Assembly: GCA_964630775.1 (NCBI GenBank)
Contig: CAZVYY010000004.1
Coordinates: 1-64,000, forward strand
Length of the DNA: 64,000 bases
Source: Anaeroglomus sp964630775
GTDB taxonomy: Bacteria; Planctomycetota; Phycisphaerae; Sedimentisphaerales; Anaerohalosphaeraceae
Direction: 5' to 3'
The notes under the pieces were generated by a model. The model saw only the letters and a program-made list of their open reading frames with translations. It was not told the DNA's origin and did no database searches. A program made the translations under genes and the position numbers. Shown piece by piece: positions 24,246 through 31,291 of the stretch. The stretch's first letter is position 1. Every line of letters starts with the position of its first letter.

Positions 24246-25078
24246 CGGCCCGTCCTTGAAGAGGGTGTGGTTGATAAACCCGTGGTTTGCGTTTTCGTGC
24301 CTGATGTATTGGGGTCGGCTTTTTCCGAGACGCTGTTGGGATCGGCATTATCAAACGTCTTGGCGACAAACTTATAAGCAATCTGGCGGGTCCGATCCAC
24401 CGCAGCCGTACGCCAGACGATGGTTTCTTCGGGCAGATAATACGAGCCATCCTGAAGCTGGACCAGCGGGGCAAACGAGACGCCCAGCACAATCCCGTTG
24501 GGCATTTTCTGATTCGTCCAGTTCGGGAGGGGTTCTTCGCCTCCGTCAAGGGCGCCGATATAGAAATGCGTCAGGCCGGGGCAGACCGGCACAAAGACTT
24601 CCAGCTTCTGGCGATCTTCGTCGGTTTGGACGCCGCTGACCAGCTTGTCTTCGAGATTCAGGCCGCCGTGAAAACGGTACAGGGTCAGCCGGTCTTCTTC
24701 GGGAATATAGGAGGTCTGCCAGACGACACGCTCATAGATGCCGGGGGCCGGCGGGGTGCCGTTGCCGTAATAGCGGTTTTCAATGACCAACTGGGCGGAA
24801 TTGTAGCCGTTTTCGAGCTTGTTGCGGATGGTGATGACCGCGTCAAAGCCGGGCGAGGCCAGCCGGTCGATATCCTCGGCGATTTTCTGGAGGATTTCTT
24901 CGGGCAGACCGTGACTGTCCAGCCGGGCGTTGATGGCGGCAGCACTGGTTCGCACCCGGCCGTAAATCATCATGGTCGAGGCCAGAATCATCGCCGACAA
25001 CGTCAGCACCACCAGGATTTCCACGAGGGAAAAACCAGTCTGCCGTAAGCTATTAAATTGTTTTAGTTGAAAACTCAT
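24242..25078 (-). CDS. gspJ: type II secretion minor pseudopilin GspJ
   Basis: 278 residues with a class III signal sequence RQTG|FSLVEILVVLTLSAM (cleavage before Phe, Glu at +5) and a long beta-rich domain. The position between gspI and gspK and the size identify it as GspJ, a pseudopilus tip component. The C-terminal 40 residues are Ser/Thr/Asn-rich low complexity. The stop overlaps the gspK start. Confidence 0.82.
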   Translation of the reverse strand: MSFQLKQFNSLRQTGFSLVEILVVLTLSAMILASTMMIYGRVRTSAAAINARLDSHGLPEEILQKIAEDIDRLASPGFDAVITIRNKLENGYNSAQLVIENRYYGNGTPPAPGIYERVVWQTSYIPEEDRLTLYRFHGGLNLEDKLVSGVQTDEDRQKLEVFVPVCPGLTHFYIGALDGGEEPLPNWTNQKMPNGIVLGVSFAPLVQLQDGSYYLPEETIVWRTAAVDRTRQIAYKFVAKTFDNADPNSVSEKADPNTSGTKTQTTGLSTTPSSRTGR

Positions 25079-25095
25079 TGAAATTATCTATTTGC

Positions 25096-26064
25096 TCAGC
25101 TGCCCTTGCCCAAAAAGTCATCTATTTTCTTATCATCCCAGCCAAAAATTTCCTTTAGCTTTTGTCGCAATTCCGGAGAAATTGAATTATCGGAAGTATC
25201 CTCTGCCGGAGTTTCTTTTTCCGGATCAGTTTTTGAATCAGGATCATCCGGGGTGTCCTCCGGCTTCTGGGGATCATTCTCTTTGGGTTTTTCGCTTGTA
25301 TCGATCTCATCGGGGGATATGACATCTTTATATTTGTCATAAAATTGCCTGTATTTCTCATAATCCATGCCCAGACGATACAGGTAATCGCTTTCTTCCT
25401 GACTTAACTGCTCCAGAAACTCATAATAGCCCTCGTCAAAGCCGTTTTCGGCGATATAGTCCAGCCGGCGGCGTTCGAGACGCTCAATGAATTCATCATA
25501 AGCCGTCACATCGAGGTTGTTCTGCTCCAGATAGGCCCGGGTCAGGGCCCGCTGTTTGGCGAGCTGTTGGCCTTCTTCGGACTCGGAATACTGCTTCATG
25601 AACTCTTCCTGACGCTTCTGCTGCTCGAGGATTTGACGTATCTGCTGGGCGGTCAGGCCGGTCAGCCAGCAGGTCAGTTCGATGGTCTTGCGTTCGCCGG
25701 AGCTGGCGGTGTAGCTGGCGGAACTGAGGCCGCGAATCCACATCCGGTTGCTGATCGGCTCATAGAACGGCTCGACGACGATTTCCCAGTCCATGTCGGG
25801 ATTGGTTTCCACCACGCCGTACTCGGTCATGTCGGAGACCGTTGTCGCCGACAGCAGTTTTTCCAGATTCTGGCGGGCGATGGAAAACGCCTGCGTTTCG
25901 GACTGCAAATCGACCATGCCCGAGGTAATCCGGCTCATCACCACCAGCGCCGAACTGATGAGCATCGACAAAATGACCAGCGCCGCGGCCACCTCGACAA
26001 GGGTAAAGCCCGGCTTTCTCGATTGGCCTTGATGTCTGTTCAAAAATATCATCCGACACACCAT
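25096..26064 (-). CDS. gspI: GspI-like pseudopilin with acidic C-terminal extension
   Basis: 322 residues; GspI proteins are usually about 120-130. The N-terminus has the prepilin signal KPG|FTLVEVAAALVILSM with Glu at +5 and a GspI-like first 140 residues ending near TCWLTG. The remaining 180 residues are unlike GspI: a predicted coiled coil (QQIRQILEQQKRQEEF onward), a Tyr/Glu-rich segment (about 190-240), then an Asp/Glu/Pro/Lys-rich tail and a short final helix. An in-frame ATG at 26052 is an alternative start. Its place between gspH and gspJ fixes its role as a tip pseudopilin; the extension may contact substrate or the secretin. Confidence 0.75.
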   Translation of the reverse strand: MVCRMIFLNRHQGQSRKPGFTLVEVAAALVILSMLISSALVVMSRITSGMVDLQSETQAFSIARQNLEKLLSATTVSDMTEYGVVETNPDMDWEIVVEPFYEPISNRMWIRGLSSASYTASSGERKTIELTCWLTGLTAQQIRQILEQQKRQEEFMKQYSESEEGQQLAKQRALTRAYLEQNNLDVTAYDEFIERLERRRLDYIAENGFDEGYYEFLEQLSQEESDYLYRLGMDYEKYRQFYDKYKDVISPDEIDTSEKPKENDPQKPEDTPDDPDSKTDPEKETPAEDTSDNSISPELRQKLKEIFGWDDKKIDDFLGKGS

Positions 26065-26076
26065 CGCAAATCAAAC

Positions 26077-26682
26077 TCAGAACGGCATCTGTGCCGGCTC
26101 CAGCGGCAGAAACATTGCCACGTCGCCTTCGACCAGCTCGACCGGCTTGCCGGCACGATAAATCAAAATCGACCAGGGATTGCCGTCTTCATCCCGCAGA
26201 ACCACCTTGCCGCCGTGCTGCCAGCCGCCGTGGCCGGCATAGAAGCGGGCCTCGGTGACCATCTGCCCGTCTTTGGGAAAACGGGTGTCGTCCTGATCAT
26301 CGTAATAGACATAATCCAGATAGAACCGATCGTTAAAAGTCCCGGTCTTGATAATCGCTTCTTCTTCGGGAATGCCCTCGAAATCCAGGCGGTTAAACTG
26401 CCGCAGGACCCACACGCCGTCGGAAAAACTCAGCACGACCGCATAGCGGCGGTCGCTCTGCTGGGCGGCGCTATAGGCCGACTGAAAAGCCTGCACCAGC
26501 GTATTGGCCCGCTGGCGAAAGTAGCTTCTGCCGTAAACAGAGGAAAAACTAATGGTGGCAATCGACAGAATCAAACCAATAATCGCCAATCCAACAAGCA
26601 GCTCAACCAGAACCACTCCCGCAGCATAATGATATCGCCATCGCGGATTAATTCGTGTCGGTACTATACAAGTCGGCATCAT
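26077..26682 (-). CDS. gspH: type II secretion minor pseudopilin GspH
   Basis: About 201 residues. The start is taken at the ATG pair 26682/26679, which lies inside the end of gspG (overlap about 35 bp); longer starts further inside gspG are less likely. The class III signal is AAG|VVLVELLVGLAIIGL with Glu at +5. The domain that follows contains a DxDDxRFPK loop and a C-terminal strand pair with DGNPWSILIY, a GspH feature. It links the major pseudopilin to the tip complex. The deep overlap suggests translational coupling to gspG. Confidence 0.78.
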   Translation of the reverse strand: MMPTCIVPTRINPRWRYHYAAGVVLVELLVGLAIIGLILSIATISFSSVYGRSYFRQRANTLVQAFQSAYSAAQQSDRRYAVVLSFSDGVWVLRQFNRLDFEGIPEEEAIIKTGTFNDRFYLDYVYYDDQDDTRFPKDGQMVTEARFYAGHGGWQHGGKVVLRDEDGNPWSILIYRAGKPVELVEGDVAMFLPLEPAQMPF

Positions 26683-27091
26683 AGCCTTCGCCGCCTTCCT
26701 TGCCATCGGCGCCATAGCTGATAATCACAAAAGGCTTGCCACTTTCAGGATTTAATTGATAAATAAAGTCATTCTTCCAGCCGTCTTTAGGCAGCTTCGT
26801 ACTTTCCAGGTACCCATCCGGCGCCCAGCCTTCAACGTCTGTCGGCTGTTCAATTAACTCCAGCAGGCCGACCTCTTCAGTTGGATATCTCCCGGTATCC
26901 ATTTTAAAATCCACCACGGCCTGATGAAGCACTTTTAATGATGCTTTTGTTGTGGTTACTTTACCCACTTCAATACGCCCGATAAAATTGCGTGCCGCCA
27001 CTGCCGCCAGAAGACCGATGATGACAATGACCGCCATCACTTCCACCAGTGTAAAACCACGATAATTCTGTGCTCTTGCTTTTTGATTCAT
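26648..27091 (-). CDS. gspG: type II secretion major pseudopilin GspG
   Basis: 147 residues from ATG 27091 (GAGGTG 3 bases upstream; an in-frame GTG at 27097 is the alternative). The signal is YRG|FTLVEVMAVIVIIGLLAAV with Glu at +5. The conserved GspG body follows: DTGRYPTEEVGLLELI, GWAPDGYLE, KDGWKNDFIYQLNPES and the calcium-site-like DGKEGGEG/YDADLYS end. It polymerises into the pseudopilus that pushes substrates through the secretin. Length and motifs are fully typical, making it the best-conserved pilin of the cluster. Confidence 0.95.
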   Translation of the reverse strand: MNQKARAQNYRGFTLVEVMAVIVIIGLLAAVAARNFIGRIEVGKVTTTKASLKVLHQAVVDFKMDTGRYPTEEVGLLELIEQPTDVEGWAPDGYLESTKLPKDGWKNDFIYQLNPESGKPFVIISYGADGKEGGEGYDADLYSTDTN

Positions 27092-27137
27092 AAACACCTC
27101 ACTTTACGGATAAAAGTCCTATTTTTGTATTCACATT

Positions 27138-27227
27138 GGATTGTAAATTGTAGATTGTAAATTGTACTACAAACGGACTTTATTATTTTACAATTTAAAT
27201 TTTTCAATTTACAATTTCTTAAAATTG
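27138..27227. repeat. AT-rich attgtaaattgta repeats between gspG and gspF
   Basis: The spacer holds at least three copies of the unit attgtaaattgta, one as direct copies (about 27139-27166) and others in inverted orientation (about 27186-27220). The same unit is seen at two other junctions in this operon (28431-28469 and 28842-28870). It runs up to the stop codon of gspF. Confidence 0.7.
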
Positions 27228-28430
27228 TCCTGCCGAGAATTTAATCAGCGGCATCATGGTCGCATAGGCAATCACACCGATCACCAGTGCCATCACCACA
27301 ATAATCACCGGCTCGATGGCCGCACTGAGCCGTTCGATCACCAGGTCGCTGGAGGCATCCAGGTTTTCGCTGATGATCTTGAGCATCTGTTCCAGTTCGC
27401 CGCTTTTTTCGCCGACGGCCACCATGTGGGCCACGGACGGATCGATCACGCCGCTGTCGCGCAGGGGCGTGGCGATATCGGCCCCCGCCAGAATCCGGTC
27501 GCGGGCCTGCTTGACGGCGTCGTTCATAATCTGATTGCCGGTCACCTGGGCAACAACCCGCAGGCTCTCGGCCATCGACAGGCCCGCCCCCAGCAATGTC
27601 GCCAATGTCGATGCAAAACGGGATACAATCCGCTGTTTGACCAGCGGCCCAATACCCGGCAGACTCAGAAGCAATTTATCCCGCAAATAAGACCCTTTGG
27701 CGGTCCTCATAATCTTTTTGTATCCCCAGCCGATACCAAACAAACCCGCCAAAATCGGGAACACCCACCAACTGGTCAGAATTTCCGATGTTGAAACCAA
27801 TGCCCTCGTAATCCACGGCAATTCCTGTCCGGTTTTCGATATCTGCTCGGCAATAATCGGGATTACTTTAATGGTGATAATCAGCACCGCCCCAATCGAA
27901 CCGACAATCAGCAGGGCCGGATAAATCATCGCCGTAGTCATCTTGGCCTCAAGCCGCTGGCGCTTGTCCATAAACGCGGCGGTGGTGGCCAGGCTTTTAT
28001 CAAGGGTGCCGGTCACCTCGCCGACCCGCATCATACTGACATAAATCACATCAAAATACTGGCCATACTCGGTCAGCGTTTCGGCAAAGGATTCGCCGGT
28101 GACAACGCGGTCACGAATGTCGGTCACGGCCACACGCAATCCATTGTCGCCAATCTGGGTAATCAGCACCGTCAAAGCATCGGTCAGCTTGATTCCCGCC
28201 GACAGCATGGTGGACAGTTCCTTGGTAAAGGCCGTCACCGCGCCGCGGGCACTTTTGCCGAACAGCGAAAACCGCCGCTTGGCTTCGCTGGCCGCGACTT
28301 CCCGGATATCGGTCGGGTGCAGCCCTTTGGCACGGAGGTGCTTGCGGGCCGCAAAGGCGCTCTCGGCGGTAATGATGCCTTTGTCGGTCTTTTTGGCAGC
28401 GTTAATGGCAATGTAACTGAATCTTGGCAT
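27219..28430 (-). CDS. gspF: type II secretion inner membrane protein GspF
   Basis: 403 residues, the standard length. Two T2SSF domains (about 70-190 and 270-400) with helices near 170-195, 215-237 and 375-397. Conserved pieces include the N-terminal FSYIAINAA, GKSARGAVTAFTKELSTMLSAGIKL, SRFASTLATLLGAGLSMAESL and the terminal ATMMPLIKFSAGQF. It is the polytopic platform core that contacts GspE and the pseudopilus. It has no Shine-Dalgarno: the sequence directly before its ATG is the AT-rich repeat, which suggests the natural leader was replaced. Confidence 0.95.
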   Translation of the reverse strand: MPRFSYIAINAAKKTDKGIITAESAFAARKHLRAKGLHPTDIREVAASEAKRRFSLFGKSARGAVTAFTKELSTMLSAGIKLTDALTVLITQIGDNGLRVAVTDIRDRVVTGESFAETLTEYGQYFDVIYVSMMRVGEVTGTLDKSLATTAAFMDKRQRLEAKMTTAMIYPALLIVGSIGAVLIITIKVIPIIAEQISKTGQELPWITRALVSTSEILTSWWVFPILAGLFGIGWGYKKIMRTAKGSYLRDKLLLSLPGIGPLVKQRIVSRFASTLATLLGAGLSMAESLRVVAQVTGNQIMNDAVKQARDRILAGADIATPLRDSGVIDPSVAHMVAVGEKSGELEQMLKIISENLDASSDLVIERLSAAIEPVIIVVMALVIGVIAYATMMPLIKFSAGQF

Positions 28431-28469
28431 TGTAAATTGTATATTGTAAATTGTATATTGAATAATGAA
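28431..28469. repeat. AT-rich repeat tract between gspF and the S23-type gene
   Basis: Two tandem copies of tgtaaattgtatat lie between the gspF ATG and the stop of the small four-helix-bundle gene. It replaces any recognisable ribosome binding site for gspF. Confidence 0.7.
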
Positions 28470-28841
28470 TCATACGCTGCTGGCTTTCTTTGATGATCGT
28501 CGTGCTGTTTGCTGGGAAGCTATAAATATTGCTAACAACTCTTTTGCTTCCTGCAATAAAGCTTTCAAGCGTTCATTTTTAATCAATTTCTCCTCAGATA
28601 AAAACTCGATCCAAAATGCTGTTTCATCCGTTTCTTCTATCGCTATCGCCAGCTTGGCAACAAATGAAGCCCGGCTTTGTGCAGTGCAAACGGCCCGATA
28701 ATTGGCCGCCACTGACGTCGAACAGCGAATTAACTGTCCGGCAATGTGTCGTCCTAAAATCGTCTTGGGTAGAGATATTGCCAATTTCACACAGCGATGT
28801 GCAAACTGGTTTGTTCGGAATTTCAATTCGTTTTTGTTCAT
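28470..28841 (-). CDS. four-helix-bundle protein, S23/IVP family
   Basis: 123 residues, almost entirely helical. The sequence (LPKTILGRHIAGQLIRCSTSVAANYR, then a second Glu/Lys-rich helix pair ending KELLAIFIAS) is the signature of the S23/four-helix-bundle family, first found inside intervening sequences of 23S rRNA genes and related to the Avd accessory protein of diversity-generating retroelements. It has no known link to secretion. It sits between gspE and gspF, flanked on both sides by the same AT-rich repeats and without a Shine-Dalgarno, so it looks like an inserted cassette in the T2SS operon. No reverse transcriptase or template repeat is nearby. Confidence 0.88.
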   Translation of the reverse strand: MNKNELKFRTNQFAHRCVKLAISLPKTILGRHIAGQLIRCSTSVAANYRAVCTAQSRASFVAKLAIAIEETDETAFWIEFLSEEKLIKNERLKALLQEAKELLAIFIASQQTARRSSKKASSV

Positions 28842-28870
28842 TTTACAATTTCAAATATACAATTTTCAAT
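28842..28870. repeat. AT-rich repeat between gspE and the S23-type gene
   Basis: The sequence ttttacaatttcaaatatac (positions 28841-28860) and the following bases are an inverted, slightly diverged copy of the attgtaaattgta unit. It touches the ATG of the four-helix-bundle gene and ends 3 bp from the gspE stop. Confidence 0.6.
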
Positions 28871-28872
28871 CC

Positions 28873-30576
28873 CTACCCCGCGTCCGCCTGGGTCACGCGC
28901 AGCACTTCGGCGATCGTGGTCGTGCCGGACAGCACCTTTCGGGCGCCGTCCATACGCAGGGTCTGCATCCCCTGCTCAAGGGCTTTTTTCTTGATAGTCC
29001 CGGCACTCTGACGCTGATAAATCATCTCGCGGATTTCTTCGGTAATCGTCATCAGTTCATAAATCCCGGTTCGCCCGCGATAGCCCGTCTCAAAACATTT
29101 GGCACAACCGGCCCCGGTATAAAAACGGGTTCCATTGCCGCTTTCGGAAATGCCCAGCTCCCGCAGCTCAGGCAGCGGCGGTTCATAGGCCTGCTTGCAA
29201 TCCGGACAAATCCGCCGCACCAGACGCTGGGCCAGCACGCAGATTAATGACGAACTGACCAGGTAAGGTTCGACGCCGAAATCCAGCAGACGGCTGACCG
29301 CGCCGGCGGCATCGTTGGTGTGCAGCGTCGAGAACACAAGGTGGCCCGTCAGAGACGATTGAATCGCCATAGCCGCGGTTTCGCGGTCGCGGACCTCGCC
29401 GACCATGATGACATCCGGGTCCTGACGCAGGATATGCCGCAGCGAGTTGACGAAAGTCATGCCCTTCTTGCTGGACACCTGCATCTGGCTGATGCCTTCA
29501 AGCTGGTATTCGATGGGATCTTCGACGGTCATGATATTCTTGACCTTGGAGTCGATCCGGTTCAGGCAGGCATACAGCGTGGTGCTTTTGCCGCTGCCGG
29601 TCGGGCCGGTTACAAAAATCACGCCGTGCGAGCGGTTGATCATCCGGTCAAAGACTTCGCGGTCTTCTTCCCAGAAGCCCAGCTCCTCCAGCGACAAGAC
29701 GCCCGTGCTTTTATCCAGAATACGCAGCACCGCCCGTTCGCCATAGCTGGTCGGCACGGTACTGACACGCAGGTCGATTTCACGCTGGCCGACACGTACG
29801 CTGCACCGGCCATCCTGCGGCATACGCCGTTCGGCGATATCCATCCCGGCCATGACCTTGATACGCGAGATAATCAGCGACAGGACGTTGCGGTTCAGCG
29901 ACAGCGTATCATATAAAATGCCGTCCACGCGATACCGCACCTGAATTTTGGTTTCGTAGGGGTGAATGTGAATATCACTGGCCCGCATCTGCAGGGCGCG
30001 AAACAGGATATCGTTGACCAGGCGAATCACCGGCGGGCGATTAACCACATCCAGCAGGTCATCGCTGCTCTGGGCCTCATCGACCAACTGGTCGAGATTC
30101 TGCTGGTCCAGTTCCTCGGCGACTTCCTCGATGACGGTATTTTTCTGCTCGTAGGCGATATCGATGGCCGCGGTAATCGCCGCCCGCGTCGCCAGCGCTG
30201 TCCGCACCGGCCGGGCCAGCATCTTGGACACATTATCCACAATCGCCACCGCCAGCGGCGACGACACGACCACGGTCGTGGAGCCGTTATCTTCTGGCCG
30301 TTCCAGGCCGATCAGATAATGATGCTGGGCATAGGTGGCGGGCACCGCCTCGACAAAAGACTTGGGGACGTCGCTGCCGTGGATTTCGTCGATGTAGTCC
30401 ATCTTCAGCGCCGCGGCAAACAGCTTCAAAATGGCATCCTCGGTAAAGTTAGGCGCCATCAGCAGAAGCTGATCGATCCGCCGCTTGTCTTCGGCATGTT
30501 CGTCGAAATAACGCTTCAGCGCCCCGGCATCCAGGATGCCGGTCTGTTGGGCGGTTTGTATCAGTAACTCTTTCAT
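28873..30576 (-). CDS. gspE: type II secretion ATPase GspE
   Basis: 567 residues. N1-type domain (1-160), linker, then the N2 domain with ASDIHIHPYETKIQVRYRVDG (about 200-220) and the RecA-like domain: Walker A GPTGSGKSTTLYA (about 322-334), Asp box IMTVEDPIEYQ, Walker B RQDPDVIMVGEVRD, His box LVFSTLHTND. A tetracysteine zinc site CPDC (about 457) and CAKC (about 488) is characteristic of GspE/PilB. It hydrolyses ATP at the cytoplasmic face to drive pseudopilus assembly. The first 61 bases are duplicated 670 bp upstream, on the far side of the GIY-YIG insertion, with all differences synonymous. Its present ribosome binding site is weak. Confidence 0.96.
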   Translation of the reverse strand: MKELLIQTAQQTGILDAGALKRYFDEHAEDKRRIDQLLLMAPNFTEDAILKLFAAALKMDYIDEIHGSDVPKSFVEAVPATYAQHHYLIGLERPEDNGSTTVVVSSPLAVAIVDNVSKMLARPVRTALATRAAITAAIDIAYEQKNTVIEEVAEELDQQNLDQLVDEAQSSDDLLDVVNRPPVIRLVNDILFRALQMRASDIHIHPYETKIQVRYRVDGILYDTLSLNRNVLSLIISRIKVMAGMDIAERRMPQDGRCSVRVGQREIDLRVSTVPTSYGERAVLRILDKSTGVLSLEELGFWEEDREVFDRMINRSHGVIFVTGPTGSGKSTTLYACLNRIDSKVKNIMTVEDPIEYQLEGISQMQVSSKKGMTFVNSLRHILRQDPDVIMVGEVRDRETAAMAIQSSLTGHLVFSTLHTNDAAGAVSRLLDFGVEPYLVSSSLICVLAQRLVRRICPDCKQAYEPPLPELRELGISESGNGTRFYTGAGCAKCFETGYRGRTGIYELMTITEEIREMIYQRQSAGTIKKKALEQGMQTLRMDGARKVLSGTTTIAEVLRVTQADAG

Positions 30577-30647
30577 AGTCGAGTCATCATTGCTTTCTTT
30601 TTGCTCTGAAGCCGATTCGTTTCTGACTTCAGGCCTTCCACTTGCAC

Positions 30648-30938
30648 TCAGGAGACTTCAGACAAATCCTTCCACTCAGGATTATTGTCTTCGATCAACT
30701 TTATTTTCCACTGCCGGTTCCATTTCTTGAGTCGCTTTTCTCTCAAAATGGCCATATCCACATGGCGAAACCGCTCAAAATAAACCAGCTTATTCACTTC
30801 ATACTTCCGGGTAAAACCCTCACACAATCCCTGCTTGTGCTGAGTGACCCGTCGCTTCAGATTATTCGTTACTCCAATATACAAGGTTCCATTTCTTTTG
30901 CTGGCCAGAATATATACATAATACGTCGGAATATACAT
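30648..30938 (-). CDS. GIY-YIG nuclease domain protein, inserted between gspD and gspE
   Basis: 96 residues forming one complete GIY-YIG nuclease module of the small COG2827/UPF0213 type: YYVYIL then TLYIGVTNNLKRRV (the YIG half), conserved Arg in LKRR, GFTRKY, and the Glu in AILREKRLKKW, ending with NPEWKDL. It has an ideal AAGGAG 8 bases before the ATG. It should be a small Mg-dependent DNA endonuclease. It lies in a 613-bp insertion bracketed by two copies of the gspE start and followed by a palindromic repeat element. Base composition is more AT-rich than the neighbouring gsp genes. Context says mobile DNA rather than secretion. Confidence 0.92.
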   Translation of the reverse strand: MYIPTYYVYILASKRNGTLYIGVTNNLKRRVTQHKQGLCEGFTRKYEVNKLVYFERFRHVDMAILREKRLKKWNRQWKIKLIEDNNPEWKDLSEVS

Positions 30939-31038
30939 CCGAGTCGCTCCTTCTGTTGTTCATTATGTCTATTCCCAGTGCAGTCCATCTTCTATCAGAC
31001 CTATTTTTACGTTTTTAATCGTCGGGGCCATTCCCAAC

Positions 31039-31186
31039 TTGTCATTCCCGCAAAAGCGGGAATCCAGTTTTTCGATTCTACTGTTCCTTTATATACAGTT
31101 GAATATTCAGGTCAATCCAGAACGCCGCATCCGGCAAACCGCGCAATGCGGAGCATCATAGATTCCCGCCTCCGCGGGAATGACAA
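31039..31186. mobile_element. 148-bp REP/MITE-like element with 26-bp inverted ends
   Basis: The left end TTGTCATTCCCGC-aaaa-GCGGGAATC and the right end (31161-31186) are inverted copies differing only in the four-base loop; each end is itself a hairpin with an ATTCCCGC/GCGGGAAT stem. About 96 bp of unrelated sequence lie between. This attcccgc palindrome is widespread in bacterial genomes as REP-like DNA. No target-site duplication is visible immediately beside the ends and no transposase is present. Confidence 0.75.
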
Positions 31187-31189
31187 AAG

Positions 31190-31250
31190 TCAGCGCCCCG
31201 GCATCGAGGATGCCGGTCTGTTGGGCGGTTTGTATCAGCAGTTCTTTCAT
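31190..31250 (-). pseudogene. 61-bp truncated duplicate of the gspE start
   Basis: This segment matches 30516-30576 at 57 of 61 positions and encodes the same first 20 residues (MKELLIQTAQQ... DAGAL) with only synonymous changes. It then runs into the palindromic element and out of the family. It sits 41 bp after gspD, where gspE would be expected, so it is probably the original gspE start left behind when the insertion occurred. Confidence 0.85.
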
Positions 31251-31291
31251 GGTTTCTCTATGGGTCCGTATCGAGCCGTCGAAGCCTGTCC

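Noticed and set aside
25567..26721. 384-codon plus-strand frame opposite gspI/gspH
   Set aside because: His/Gln/Arg-rich shadow of well-supported pseudopilin genes.
28470..28841. Diversity-generating retroelement suggested by the Avd-like fold
   Set aside because: No reverse transcriptase, template/variable repeat pair or C-type lectin target is present nearby.
31039..31186. CRISPR-like repeat
   Set aside because: Only two palindromic copies, inverted relative to each other, with no regular spacers and no cas genes.
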